Notes: generated by a model from the letters alone, not told the origin. A DNA stretch of 64,000 nt from Lepidostoma basale (GCA_022606425.2 JAHDVF020000840.1:1-64000), one strand, 5' to 3'. Numbered from the stretch's first letter, positions 30,240 to 40,925 are shown. Made by a program: numbers and translations.

Positions 30240-30870
30240 AATTTAGTCAAACATCCCAAAACAACAAATAAACAAACTTCAATCTGCGTTCAATGTAGCA
30301 GCAAGACTCATTAAAGGCATTCCAAAAAAATCCCATATAACACAACATCCCAAAGAACTTTACTGGCTTAAATGTCCAGAAAGAATCCAATATAAACTTT
30401 GCTGGACAGTCTTTAAATTGCTACATGAAATGGCACCAAGTTATATATTCGAACTCTGTATAACGGATAGCTTAAATACATGGAAATCCACACTTCGCTC
30501 GGTGAAATCATGAAGGGACTCATGACAATAGGAAGATTAGTTGAGCCGAAGCTTTACCCCAGTATAAATTTCGGGCGTCGAGCTTTTGCGGTAGCCGGTC
30601 CATCAGCTTGGAACAACCTCCCTTCACACATTAGATGCATAAATGATCCAACATATTTCAGATCTAAGAAAACCCACATTTTTCATATTCCATACCCAAT
30701 TTAAAATTTGTATATTTTTCTCTATTATACTTTCTAACCGATCGCGTATATCAGATGCAGCGTTCACATTTAGATTTTTAGATTTAAAACACCTCTTAAT
30801 GCGCCCTTGAGGTGATTACATCACAAAAACGGCGCTTTAAAAGTAAGCAGATTATTATTATTACGAACTC
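30240..30870 (+). mobile_element. CR1/L2-type LINE, 3' portion
   Basis: In shifting frames it codes NKLQSAFNVAARLIKGIPK, ELYWLKCPERIQYKLCW, VFKLLHEMAPSYIFELC, then FGRRAFAVAGPSAWNNLPSH and FRSKKTHIF. These are the classic C-terminal motifs of CR1/L2-group elements (LQxVQNAAARL, LHWLPxxxRI, AxxxLHGLAPSYL, FGxRAFxxAAPxxWNxLP). The stop is at 30702-30704. The 3' UTR (CCCTTGAGGTGATTACATCA) ends with ATTATTATTA at about 30855-30865. At least two frame breaks. It is the only copy of this clade in the window. Confidence 0.85.
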
Positions 30871-30874
30871 TAAT

Positions 30875-31368
30875 AAATAATGACTTTATCAATGCGTTTT
30901 GTGAGTAAATTAATTATTGAAAAAATTGTCGAAACCAAAAAAAAACTTATTAACAATAGGTAAAAACTTTTGCCTGGTTATCCTAGTTCACACGGTAGTG
31001 GAGACGTATCAATTATTAACATACATGATACGTGTGTATAATTATTAATATTACATGTGGGCGTATCTTTGATCACACGAACCAATAACATTATACCTTT
31101 AATCATCTCGTCAAACGAACTGTAATTGGGTACCTGCACATTATAGAACTAATCATTTCAAGCAGAGTAATTTAAGGCAACTGCGTGATAATTTTAATTT
31201 GGTGATACTTTTGTGATTTGAGTAAGTTTATGACATGTTCAAAAATAAATTAACATTAATGAAATTTGCAATTCAGATCCATTTGGTTTGTGTTTGAAAT
31301 GTCTCAAAGAATTGTAAATGTGTAATCTTTTTATTATTCATATTTGATTGCCATGAACAAATATTGAG
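30875..31368. other. No gene recognised
   Basis: AT-rich with no recognised repeat. Confidence 0.4.
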
Positions 31369-31429
31369 AGTTATTTGTCTTTTTCTTTTTTATATACTTT
31401 GTATATACAAAACTTACCTATTTTTTTTT

Positions 31430-31480
31430 AAATATCAGACATGTTTCGGACAACCTGGTCCTTCCTCAGTAAAATTATAA
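31430..31480 (-). ncRNA. Hammerhead-ribozyme-like motif (HP-B)
   Basis: On the minus strand: CTGAGGA (31469-31463), stem II GGAC/GTCC with a longer loop, GAAAC (31447-31443), AT, GTC (31440-31438). All core bases fit the consensus. Helix I is weak in this copy (TTTTA against TGATA). Confidence 0.55.
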
Positions 31481-31740
31481 AGATATTTAAAATATTATAA
31501 AATTTCTTCTGTGTTCGCCATACTTTGTGTTGTAGGTGTTTTATTTGTATTTTTCTTTTTTATTATTTTGTATATACAACACTTACTTTAAAAAATAATA
31601 ATAATACGTATCACTGAACAAGGACCGGTTTTCCGAAACATGTCTAATATGTAATTGAATTTTTTTTAAAGTTAGTGTTGTATTATACAAAGAATATAAA
31701 AAATAAATAGACAAATATTATAAAATTGTTTACAAATATG

Positions 31741-31778
31741 ATCGGTTTTGACAGATGTTAACATCTGTCAAAACTGAT
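31741..31778. repeat. 38-bp loop-less palindrome
   Basis: GTTTTGACAGATGTT is followed at once by its inverse AACATCTGTCAAAAC; only one pair (G against T near the ends) deviates over 38 bp. It is the head-to-head junction of two HP-B heads. Confidence 0.9.
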
Positions 31779-31805
31779 CTTATTGGTAAATAATTTTAAA
31801 TATCT

Positions 31806-31856
31806 TTATTATATCTCTGAGGAAGGACCGGGTTGTCCGAAACACTTCTGATATTT
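31806..31856 (+). ncRNA. Hammerhead-like motif (HP-B)
   Basis: CTGAGGA (31817-31823), stem II GGAC/GTCC, GAAAC (31839-31843), then ACTTC where ATGTC is expected, then TGATATT, which pairs with AATATCA in the family consensus. The altered cleavage triplet makes this copy doubtful. The neighbouring core at 31614 has CTGAACA (G8 to C) and should be inactive. Confidence 0.5.
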
Positions 31857-32009
31857 AATTTAATTTTTTTAAAAAGTTAGTGTTGTAAATGCAAAATATA
31901 TTGAAAAGAATAAGACAAATAAAACATCTACTACACAAAGTATGGTGAACATAGAAGAAATATAAAGTGTTTTATTTTATTATTATCTTTCAGCTGATTG
32001 GCGGCCGTA

Positions 32010-32200
32010 TACAAAACTCGGATGTCCTGAGTGATGTAGGTCTATTTGTCCCAGAGAATTACCTTCGTCAAAGACAGCACAGATTGTTTTACCAACCTGC
32101 CAATGGTTATGCCTGTGGGTAGGGCAATCTTATTACTTAATCGGATCGCTTCGGAAGTCGACATATTTCGTGATAGTGTCATTGCCTCAGGGATGCAATA
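32010..32200 (+). mobile_element. Jockey/CR1-like LINE fragment
   Basis: In two frames: SDVLSDVGLFVPENYLRQRQ, HRLFYQPAN, then LPMVMPVGRAILLLNRIASE and VDIFRDSVI. It matches the C-terminus of the 18483 element with a frame break, truncated at both ends. Confidence 0.75.
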
Positions 32201-32279
32201 TCAATGTTATAATTATTTCAAATTCTTAAGCTTATTTTTATTTTTATTTTTATGCTTCTCTTTTTAATTCTCATAATGT

Positions 32280-33180
32280 TTAACAAACGATCTGGAAATA
32301 CGTCTTTAGTGTTTGTAATTTTTATTAAAATAAATGAAATTATTATCTCTGTGTATCTCACGATAATAACTCATATTCAACTTTACTCAGTTGTGTTATT
32401 CGGTTGATTCATAATGACGGACTGTATTATTATGAATCGACACGATTTGTTTGTAATAAAAAATGGTTTATTCTATTCCGTTGACAATTTCCGAGAAAAA
32501 CTCTGGGAGATCCGCGAGGGATCCTTTCCGCCTGATGTCATGGATGGTAAGCTCACTGGAGATTTTGCAAGTACTTGATGCGGGTTCTACACGGGTTAAC
32601 TTCGTATAAGGAAAAATTCTTGAGAATCCTCCAAGCATTTAACTGCACACAATTTGAAGTTTCTAGAATAATTTTCATGTATTTTTTTTGCAAAGTTGAA
32701 GATAGCATTACTTGGGTCAACGTGTGGGAATATCTCTATGGGTCATAAACAGTTTGTATACTTCAGTCAGTTTGGTACAATTCATACTTAAACAAAAGAT
32801 CGAGAGATGTCGTGGAATCGGTAGAATATAAATGTATTCTTTTAAAAGTTCTACTGGATCGAATTTTTTGAAGATTAACAGGCTGAGAGATTCTGAGCTT
32901 CATTGGATCTGACAAGATTAGGAAATATGATTACGACAAGACCTTCTTCTATCTTTTGACGATATCATTACATGATTTATTTGAAATTTTATATTTCTTT
33001 ATTTAAAATGAAATTAGATATTACGAAATATTTTTTTTTTTACAATTCGATCTTCACAAAATATTACTCTTAGAATATGAAGGTTTAGAAGGAATGACGT
33101 GTAAAAGCAAGTATTTTTATTCTGCTCCTTTAAGAACCTTCGTCTCTTTCTATTCTGTAACTGGTCTTTCTTGGGAAGTT
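32280..33180. other. No gene recognised
   Basis: Mixed composition. The 32480-32900 part is less AT-rich but all frames are short and no family was matched. Confidence 0.4.
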
Positions 33181-33184
33181 GACT

Positions 33185-33540
33185 TCTAGATATCTCTTCA
33201 TCTTTTTAATAGTCTTCCGGGGGAACGGTAGCCAACAGGTATCTGATGGATTACAACGTGTGGGATTCTGGATAGATTTGTCATCTGCACGAGTGCATTC
33301 CATTGTCTTCTGGGTTGTCAGCCCCATCTGACAATATCTCCCACCTTGCAGACTTCACGAATAGCCGTGTTCCTCACACTATCTCGAATAGTCTCGCCTG
33401 CTTTTTTCCTCAGCGTCTGCATTTCTACCATCCACACCTTAGCCTTCGTTCTTGCGGTATCCGTTCTCAATGCCATATGTCAATGTAGGCCTTGCGTAGG
33501 TTTTGTATATTTTGACCTTACTGCCTTACCTTAATATATT
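33185..33540 (-). mobile_element. LINE C-terminal fragment (RDSVRNTAIREV type)
   Basis: The minus strand codes RMRTLRKKAGETIRDSVRNT, AIREVCKVGDI and, in another frame, NLSRIPHV and RSPGRLLKR. It is a relative of 15138-15500, truncated and frameshifted. Confidence 0.65.
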
Positions 33541-33544
33541 TTTC

Positions 33545-34045
33545 CATATGAGCTCTATGAGACAACCCAAAGCAAGTCGAAAGAAGTAAATCCCATTTAA
33601 CTTACTGAAAGCTAAGGCATTAACACTGATGAATTCCATAGTAATATACTTTATTATAAGAATTATTGTATCAATTTTTGACCGCACTACCTTTGGGTTG
33701 TTTTCTGAGATACGTGCAAAAAAGCAGGTTTTTTATTAATAAAATTGAATTATATATTAATTTTATTTAATTATATTACGAAACGTCAAATATTTGGCCG
33801 CACACTTCGCCTGCCCCTTGTAAAACTATGCATCATGTTTATGAAGACTTGTAGTCGAGTGTTGTTAGCACACACGTGTATCCCTAACAGTTTGTACATT
33901 TTAGGTACATTACTTTTTCTCAAGCGCGTACGTGATACGGGATAGCGCAGAATGGTACAGTCACAGTGAACGTATCACGAACGTTCAAATACGTAGGATG
34001 GTTAAATGCGTTTTTTAATAGTATTTTTTTGTTTAGTTTCTACTA
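33545..34045. other. No gene recognised
   Basis: AT-rich. GATGAATTCCATAGTAATA near 33630 resembles a short repeat also seen near 10400. Confidence 0.35.
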
Positions 34046-34051
34046 TATTTT

Positions 34052-34092
34052 AACACCTGAAGATGGAAATATCTTCCGAAACATGTCGTGTT
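34052..34092 (+). ncRNA. Hammerhead-ribozyme-like motif, best match
   Basis: Helix I: AACAC (34052-34056) pairs with GTGTT (34088-34092). Core CTGAAGA (34057-34063). Stem II GGAA/TTCC (34065-34068 with 34074-34077), loop ATATC. GAAA (34078-34081). Helix III reduced to A-U and C-G pairs around AT. Cleavage triplet GTC (34085-34087). Every invariant hammerhead nucleotide is present and in order. Such a minimal helix III is known from Penelope-like elements and some satellites, where activity depends on dimers. Self-cleavage is inference. The following AT-rich TTTTTTAATA stretch resembles HP-type flanks. Confidence 0.65.
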
Positions 34093-34840
34093 TTTTAATA
34101 TTTTTTAATAAATAGTGGATTAAACAAAGTTTTTCAATTTCCAAAGTAAATCACATTTAGTCTCCAGAAGCGAATCAAGAAAATTTAACGAAGAGATTTA
34201 AAAACGATTTGTATATCTTTTGTTTTTCTAGATTGCTCTAGAAGTCTCCCTCGAACTAGAAGGATCTAGAAGTAAACTGCATTGAAAATAAATTGTCAAT
34301 AAATCCATTAAGTGAATTGATCGGATCGCCACACTTCCCCAATTTTTTAGTGATAAATATAAATTTGTAGCCAATTGGGGGAGAGTGCGCGAATCGGTAT
34401 CTCAGGGGTGCATCTGGGATCAAGGGAAAAATATTTTAAAATTACAAAAAATACGTATGAGAAAAATATCAAACTATACATGATAAAATATGTTTTTTTT
34501 ATTTATGTATTAGACAGCAACATATACGATAGTTTATAAACAATAAAGCAATTAATCTTAATGTAATTTGGAAGTTATGAATAATGAATTGATTATTGTT
34601 TACCATTTAAGCAATGAAAAATATTTAAAATTTACTTGTCTATATTACGATTTTGAAAACGTCTTTAATAAATAAAACAATTTTAAATAATATTTTGGGA
34701 ACATGGTGTTATTAAATTCAATAACTTTAAATTGTTTGTTGTGAACGGTATTTGGCAGTATCTAAAAAAATATAACATTTTGAATGTATACAAATACTTG
34801 TAGACAAATAATGGAATTTACCCATTGCGGGTAAATCATT
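34093..34840. other. No gene recognised
   Basis: AT-rich, no recognised repeat or coding sequence. Confidence 0.4.
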
Positions 34841-34842
34841 TT

Positions 34843-34990
34843 TAAGGATTAATTGTATCTCAATACAGACGAAGATGCAAATTGTTTTCTGGGAACAGAA
34901 TATGGTGGTCGAGGCGCTTACAGGACTTATGACTTGTCATTGGCTGGGTTAAGAGATCGCTTTATCTTAACAACATTCCCCATTTCGCCC
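34843..34990 (+). repeat. Second copy of the 27930 repeat
   Basis: GGATTAATTGTATCTCAATA, GACGAAGATG, ACAGAATATGGTGGTCGAGG and GGACTTATGACTTGTCATTG match 27930-28035 in the same orientation. The hammerhead-like part seen upstream of the other copy is absent here. Confidence 0.65.
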
Positions 34991-35187
34991 TTCTTACGAC
35001 CACCACGTCTGACAAATTTTTGGAAGATGTATATATGCTACAATGTTGAGAAACACTTCACATTTTTTTAGTTCAATCTACACTAGCGCCATCTATTAAG
35101 ATTAGTAAAATATAACCAAACAAGTTTTCTAAATTATTATATTTAAATTAATTTATATTGTGAAAATATTATTATTAGAAAATTAAA

Positions 35188-35425
35188 TTTTACGTTGACG
35201 GTGTGAATGGATTACGGACTCAAGGAAGACCAAGAAAAACTTGGCATGACTAAGCCATCAAATTTTAAAGGTCTGCTAAGTTAGAAGTCGAAGAATCGAC
35301 GTGCGTGTGTGACTTGCTGTATACATATATTATAGATTAATTTTTGCAGGTGTGTCAGGATAAAATAGTATGACGGTGCATACTCTTTCGGGGAAAAGGC
35401 ATGATGGTGTGTTTGTTTATACAAT
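35188..35425 (+). mobile_element. LINE-T sub-group with TTTG tail
   Basis: Codes VDGVNGLRTQGRPRKTWHD in broken frame, then a gap, NRRACVTC, and after a short AT insertion CQDKIV; it ends GGCATGATGGTGTGTTTGTT. Strongly decayed. Confidence 0.65.
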
Positions 35426-35824
35426 TGTATTTCGTTACTCAAATATTTATATTTAATAATGCAAATAAAGCTGAACAATAATTACATTTTGTAAGCGTTG
35501 AAAAAAACAAAACTGTACCTTGAGTGCACCCCTAAACAAACTGCAAGTAGGTAAGTTCGCCAAAATTCGCAGGGGACAGGTTGAAAGGGGAAGGGCGGGT
35601 AAAATGATGCATCACTGTCGAGAGGTCCACGTGGTGGAGCGGGGAGGAGTAAGGTGGGGTGGATAGGACTAGGATCATAAATTATATTTGCCGAAGAAGA
35701 GATACGTCTGACAGACGAAACTTCGGGAAGGTGGCAGGGAATCAGCTGCGTGTGCTTTACTGATAGTAAAATTAATTTTCAGCACATAAGATAATATTTG
35801 ATTGGTATTAACATAGTCACCAGA

Positions 35825-35935
35825 TAGTGACTGGTGACTGGATGCGGTGGGCACAAGATATGAGTGTGCGGAGAAGTTGGAGGGAGGCCTATGTCCAGCA
35901 GTGGACGATATTGGCTGTATACGTAAGTAAGACAC
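35825..35935 (+). mobile_element. RTE-type LINE 3' end
   Basis: Frame DWMRWAQDMSVRRSW and REAYVQQWTILAV, followed by degenerate sequence. The chance ORFs on the minus strand here (35675-36001) are shadows. Confidence 0.65.
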
Positions 35936-36062
35936 TCCCCGCATGATGGTTTGATGCTCAAAGAATCGCTGGTAACTTGGATGTAGAAAACGCATGTCCA
36001 ATAGTGGACAGAATTGACGAATGAAGAAAATAGTATATTACTAAAAATACTTATTAAAAAAA

Positions 36063-36165
36063 TTTACTACTTTGTACAACTTCTCGGTGCTACATCCTGG
36101 TGTGGGATTTGGCCTCCTCCACTGGCTTCTGTCCCTGGCCATCTCTCTCCATTCCTCATTTAACA
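36063..36165 (-). mobile_element. LINE C-terminal scrap
   Basis: The minus strand reads NEEWREMARDRSQW in one frame, a tail motif seen in LINE polyproteins (MARDRKQW-like). About 100 bp remain and the clade is undetermined. Confidence 0.5.
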
Positions 36166-36309
36166 GAGATTACTCTATACTTAAAAAAAATATGAAGTAT
36201 ATAATTTAAAACATATTTAACAAATTTAAAAAATAATAATTAAAGCAATGAAAAAACGATAGTTCTGAAAAAAATACGAAGTGTATAACATAAATTTCAA
36301 TGAATTAAA

Positions 36310-36470
36310 ACACTGTTTGTTCCACTTTTTAGTTTATTTTTAGACATGTTTCGAAGATTGTGCCTTCATTATCAGGAGAACAACATACAATGTATAAAAC
36401 CGTGTTTCATTTCATAAAAAATTGTAATTATGGATATCCACCATCATAACGCCTAAACTTTATCAAAAAG
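36310..36470 (-). repeat. Short repeat with hammerhead-like core
   Basis: On the minus strand: CTGATAA (36375-36369), stem GAAG/CTTC, GAAAC (36352-36348), AT, GTC (36345-36343). G8 of the core is A and C3 is unchanged, so the 3-8 pair is broken. The neighbouring AATTATGGATATCCACCATC belongs to a short repeat seen elsewhere. Confidence 0.5.
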
Positions 36471-36504
36471 TTTTTATAAATGAATACGAGGAAAGTTAAA
36501 TAAT

Positions 36505-36627
36505 TATAGGTCTTCTAGGAGTTTCAGTAATTCAATAAAACTCCTAGAAGACAGAATAATGAAGACAGAATAATAATTTAATATGGAGTTTTAAATCATT
36601 GTTCAAGAAACAATAAATAAAACGAGA
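36505..36627. repeat. HP-A relic with a 15-bp hairpin
   Basis: GTCTTCTAGGAGTTT (36510-36524) pairs perfectly with AAACTCCTAGAAGAC (36538-36552). It is followed by the HP-A tail ATGGAGTTTTAAATCATTG and TTCAAGAAACAATAAATAAA. The central ribozyme-like part is absent, so arms meet directly. Confidence 0.7.
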
Positions 36628-36632
36628 AAAGT

Positions 36633-36787
36633 TAGTTAACTAACTAACTAACTAACTAACTATCACGCCGTCTCCCCGATGGGGTAGGCAGAAAGAACGG
36701 ACTGCCACATTTTAACCGATGCGGCACTCCATCCTTCTCTTTTCGCCCCCGCGGGAGACGCGGTGAGATAGTTTGCGAACCTCATCG
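36633..36787 (-). mobile_element. SINE-T copy, 3' half
   Basis: CTAA units at 36634-36660, then the LINE-T-like end, AACCGATGCGGCACTCCATC, TCTTTTCGCCCCCGCGGGAG, then GTTTGCGAACCTCATCG. Inserted just after the HP-A relic. Confidence 0.8.
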
Positions 36788-37162
36788 CCACTCAGGAAAG
36801 TTAGTTTTGCCTGAATTTCTCTCTGTGAGCAATACCGTGCCGCCAACAGATTTTCACAAAAATTGATTTATTCACTGGTTACATATTCTAATTAAGAGAA
36901 TGTGATAATAATAGGGATTAAACAAATATAGTTTTTCGATTACAACCCGTTTCTAATAAATATTAATAATAATAATTGGTGCATTTGATTTTGATAAGAT
37001 TGGTTAATGCAAGTTTAGCAGCTTATATCGACCAACGATAAAAGCACAACTTTATTTATTCAAGGCGCCTTATTAACTTAGCGCTCAATTATATTTCACT
37101 TCTCCGCCACCTGGTCTCATCTTCCCTTCCTCCCGGCTGCGTGTCTCTGGAGTAATATCCTC

Positions 37163-37174
37163 TGACGTCACGTG
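37163..37174. promoter_or_regulatory. Overlapping CRE and E-box sequence
   Basis: TGACGTCA (37163-37170, perfect cAMP-response-element palindrome) overlaps CACGTG (37169-37174, E-box). It lies in a less AT-rich unique patch (37090-37240). Such sites bind bZIP and bHLH factors in general. No nearby gene is recognised, so function is unproven. Confidence 0.3.
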
Positions 37175-37404
37175 ATATATTAGGAGCACGTCTGCAACAC
37201 ATGCCAGACTGCTCACTCAACTCTCGAGAACATCTTGATAAATATAAGTCAGGTTGAATAACCCAAATATTTCCCCTTTTCTGATATCCTTATATCCATA
37301 AACAAAAAATAATTTATTTTTATTATAAAAAAAAAACATAATCATCTCCATACCAACATCCCAAATGGAAATATTAAAACATACACTATTAAATAATGCG
37401 AAAT

Positions 37405-37640
37405 AGAAATAATGAAACATCTGTTATCTAGAAGTTTTATTATATTTTATGTGAATGAAACGTTTGGCCTTTAAAATGCATTACGTATATCAAATGTTTT
37501 GAAAATTGTGATAGAACTTAAACATTTCATAATGCCTTAGATAGGCAAAATGTTATTCGCATAAAATAAAATAAAACTTCTTGAAAACTTACGTTTTCAT
37601 TCGAATTAATTATTTAATTTGGAATTTTACATAATTGTTA
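37405..37640. repeat. HP-A foldback repeat
   Basis: Left arm GAAACATCTGTTATCTAGAA, TTTATGTGAATGAAACGTTT; right arm GCCTTAGATAGGCAAAATGT, CTTCTTGAAAACTTACG. Inverted copies with a diverged centre of about 70 bp. Confidence 0.7.
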
Positions 37641-37842
37641 AAAAATATTTAATATAAAATACTCGTTAATTATTTATAATAGAAATTAAGTAGACTTTAA
37701 CAGGGATCTTCTAGTGTGAACACAATATGCTTTTATATATAGTACAATATAAGATAATTCATTAAATCAAATATCACAAAGAAAAATGCTTTTTTAATGC
37801 TTAACACGTAAACAAAAAAAAAGCTCAAATAAATCTAAACAA

Positions 37843-38062
37843 CAAACCATCACGCCGTTTCTCTGAAGAAGTAAGCAGAGAGAATGGACTGCAAAACTGC
37901 TCGATCCTGAGATACGTCTTTCGATTCCTCCACATTCATACAGCGAGTCATATATGGGCGTCGATTTTTCCGACTTCTAACATGGACGATATTTTAAATT
38001 TGATTAATTTTCCCCGGTCTCCTACGACTCCGTACTCCATTCACACCTTTAACTTGTACTCA
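37843..38062 (-). mobile_element. LINE-T sub-group with (TTG)n tail
   Basis: Minus strand codes NGVRSRRRPGK, QIK, MSEVGKIDAH, CMNVEESKDVS in broken frames and ends GAAACGGCGTGATGG and TTTGTTGTT. Decayed relative of 20102. Confidence 0.7.
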
Positions 38063-38064
38063 AA

Positions 38065-38855
38065 CAACTGTGAACATATCCGCAGAAATACGATAATTTT
38101 TTAAGATCTTCAATTTACACATTTTCTATTTTATTCCAGATGTTTCATTTTATGAGCAATTATATCGCTTGTATGATGATGGATGTTGTTGCATGGCTAC
38201 TTAAACCAAATGATGCTTGCGTCTAACGTCGATTATAACTTAATAGTATAGAAACGGGAATAAGGGAAAACTTACACGAAAATGTTTGTTTTCTGCCGCC
38301 AAACAAGATGAGGGGAAAATATTGCGAAAGAAAATCGTGTTCTCCCTTGCAGGGGTGGCTTGTGTTATTTCTAAATAAATGTGTATGACAGTTCTGTTGT
38401 CGAGTGGTGTGCGCCTGTTAGTCGAAATGTTACAAGCAATTGTAGGAATATTATGAACAGTAAATAAATATTACAATATCTACGATTGTTTGTTGGAACT
38501 TTATTTGCTGCTTTACTTATCACTCTTTCAGAACACGCTCTCTCCACATTGTCTCACCAGTAACGTCTTCTAATAATCTTTTTTTATCACTATACTAATA
38601 GACGGGACTGGTTTTAAAATCGTTGAGAAACTGTTTCGAGATGCCAGGAACATAGTCAATGTCGGTGGACCTGACATGACACCGAAAGAATGTAAAGAAA
38701 TATTTATCTCTTAAGAAAGCAAGATTCTTTCATCGTGTTGCCTGTTTTTCGTTGTTGAAGTTGTGCCAGAGTAGATCTGAAGACTTTTCGCTAAGGCCAA
38801 GAAGATCTATTTATTTGTTTAGTAAGTTAATTACACTTTGTTGATGTATACTCAC
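38065..38855. other. No gene recognised
   Basis: 38150-38420 is less AT-rich. No ORF or family is supported. Confidence 0.35.
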
Positions 38856-38859
38856 CTAC

Positions 38860-39275
38860 GGATGTGAGACTTGGAAGTCTACGTTATTGGTAAACTCCAG
38901 GTGTTTATAAACAGGTGTCTTCGCTCAATATTCAAAATCTATTGATCCCAAACAGTGTCAAATGGCGTTCTCTGGACCATGGCAGGCAAAAAGCCAATTA
39001 GAAAACAAGTCGCTAGACGCAAATGGCAGTAGATCGGTCACACTCTGAGACGGAACCCAGCCTGAATCGCTCAGGGTGCTCTAGACTGGTCCCCTATGGG
39101 AGGAAAGAGAAAGCGAGGCAGACCTAGAGCCACCTGGAGAAGAACCCTGCAGGACGAGGTTAAGGCAGCAGGCCTCACTTGGGATGATGTTAGGCATCAG
39201 GCATGCGATAGAGTCGGGTGGAGAAGATTCCTTGAGGCCCTATGCACCACGGAGGTGTGACAGGACCAAAAGAAG
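38860..39275 (+). mobile_element. LINE C-terminal fragment (GKRKRGRPRATWRR type)
   Basis: Codes CETWKS, then a broken region, then LDWSPMGGKRKRGRPRATWR, RTLQDEVKAAGLTWDDVRHQ and ACDRVGWRRFLEAL. It is the C-terminal tail of a LINE group found widely in invertebrates, with AAGAAGAAG near the end. The reverse transcriptase part is missing. Confidence 0.7.
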
Positions 39276-39305
39276 AAGACGAGACTCACCCAATAATATA
39301 ACATT

Positions 39306-39880
39306 CCATCTTCCTCTTCTTCTTCAGCCTATTCCTGTCCACTTCTGGACAAAGGCCTCCTTCATTTGCTCCCACGTCACTCTGTCTTGTGCAGACTTTT
39401 CTTCTTCCTGGCGCTAGGCCAACTCATCGACTGTCTTGACTGTTGGGGTCGGCTCTTCTCGATCTCAGGCTGTACCTCGCACGGTTCTGAGTATCGCCCT
39501 CACTCAAGCCATTTCTCTACAAGACGCTATTGCACTGAATCATCCACGTTTTCCTAGGTCTTCCTCTGGATGGTTGACGAGGGAGAATCACAGACAAAGC
39601 TCTATTAATCTATCTGTCTATCTCTCTGTCTTATGCAGACTGCATCCAGATTATTCCGACATGTATATTCTGGTCATCCCTCCACCGTAGTTGCGGTCGC
39701 CCTGCACTTATCTTTGCCGTCCATGGTCTAGTGTCTAGTGGATCAGAAGCGTCTAATCCACAGCGGGACAAATAGAGTCTGTTACCCATGTTAGGGGCGG
39801 CTGAAAATAAAACACGCCAACTCGCATGGCTAGCGTGGTGTGGAAATGTCAAAATTCTCTCCAAATATTCCATCACGGCC
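39306..39880 (-). mobile_element. RTE-type LINE fragments, rearranged
   Basis: Minus strand has two 3' pieces: 39306-39400 (an EAYVQKWTGIG-like end, CTTTGTCCAGAAGTGGACAG on that strand) and 39640-39880, coding RYLSRCGLDASDPLDT, WTAKISAGRPQLRWRDDQ and IIWMQSA. The intervening part is unclear. Two insertions or one rearranged copy. Confidence 0.6.
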
Positions 39881-39944
39881 CACTAACTATTTTGATATTA
39901 AATATTAGTTTATTTTTATTTAATGCAACAACTAAGAACAAAAT

Positions 39945-40168
39945 TATAAAATCGTTTTGGAGATGGTTTGGACACATGAAAGTAATGAATGATGAAGTAA
40001 TTATAAATAAAATATTAAATGTCGGGCACATGAGTAATCGGAGAAATCGACGTGCGTACTTGATGTGACTTATGAATGTTGAGAAAGCAAGATAAGTACG
40101 TTAGGAAAGAACAATGTGATGGTCCGTTCTACTTTTTCGATGGCGTGAAGGTAAGTTAGTTAAAAAAA
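39945..40168 (+). mobile_element. LINE-T, deleted 3' fragment
   Basis: KSFWRWFGHMKVMNDEVIIN joins KILNVGHMSNRRNRRAYLM directly: about 75 bp coding the GRPRKTWHDQ region are gone. It ends GGCGTGAAGGTAAGTTAG. Confidence 0.75.
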
Positions 40169-40169
40169 A

Positions 40170-40925
40170 TATTCATCTCGACATTTTTGAAAATTTCCCG
40201 ATTTCGTCTATTATCGCAACATTCCCAATGGAGAAGTAAAGTACGTGTATTGTGATAGCGGTAGAGGGTACATTATGTTGTGGCCTGTACCGTACTGCAT
40301 TCTTCAGGTAGCGGGTAGCAGGGAACACCGCCTTGGTAATGGACTCCGTCCGCCCCGAGCGCAAGCCTCCCCTGACACGCCCTTTGGAGAACAAGGGATG
40401 CAACGAAAATATTATTACGTGACATTTAGATACATGATGCACAAGTACGTTAAAAATAGTCGCAATAGAGTAAATTTTAGGAAGTCTCTTAGAACATCAA
40501 TCATTTTTCAAGAAAATTGTTTTTTATTACTATAATATTTATCTTATCTTAATGTTCCAAACCAGTATAAGGACGATTAAACGTATCAATGCACAAAACT
40601 AGTTATTTAAAATTGATCAAAATCAGATGAACGGGTTGATTGATTATTGTATAGGTATTTAAATTATAAGTTTCATATACAAATATGAACAAACTAATCC
40701 TTAATCCAAATTGTTTTGTGATCAATAACCAATAGTGATATTCCCTTTGTTCAAATACTTCTTATTTTTACTCACCTATCATTTTCTTAGTCTCCCTATT
40801 CTTCATTTTACCTTTGATAATCAGTTGCACCGCTTTGTATTGGCTATGTGTATTTGGCGAAATTTAATATTTCAGTTTCTTGCGCTTTATGGTCATGAAA
40901 ATATGTTTTTTTCTTTCTGATTATG
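40170..40925. other. No gene recognised
   Basis: 40240-40400 is GC-richer with two overlapping 90-codon ORFs on opposite strands, neither with a recognised domain. The rest is AT-rich. Confidence 0.3.

Larger units (their letters stand above)
31370..31985. repeat. Compound HP-B cluster with inverted copies
   Basis: Three HP-B cores lie here: minus strand at 31438-31469, plus strand at 31614-31645 and 31817-31845. The outer segments GTTCGCCATACTTTGTGTTG (31512-31531) and its inverse CACAAAGTATGGTGAAC (about 31931-31947) form an inverted pair about 400 bp apart. A loop-less palindrome sits at 31741-31778. The arrangement implies repeated template-switching or insertion of one copy into another. 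Confidence 0.75.

Noticed and set aside
31608..31650. Active hammerhead in the middle HP-B copy
   Set aside because: The core reads CTGAACA; G8 is essential and is replaced by C without a compensating change at position 3.
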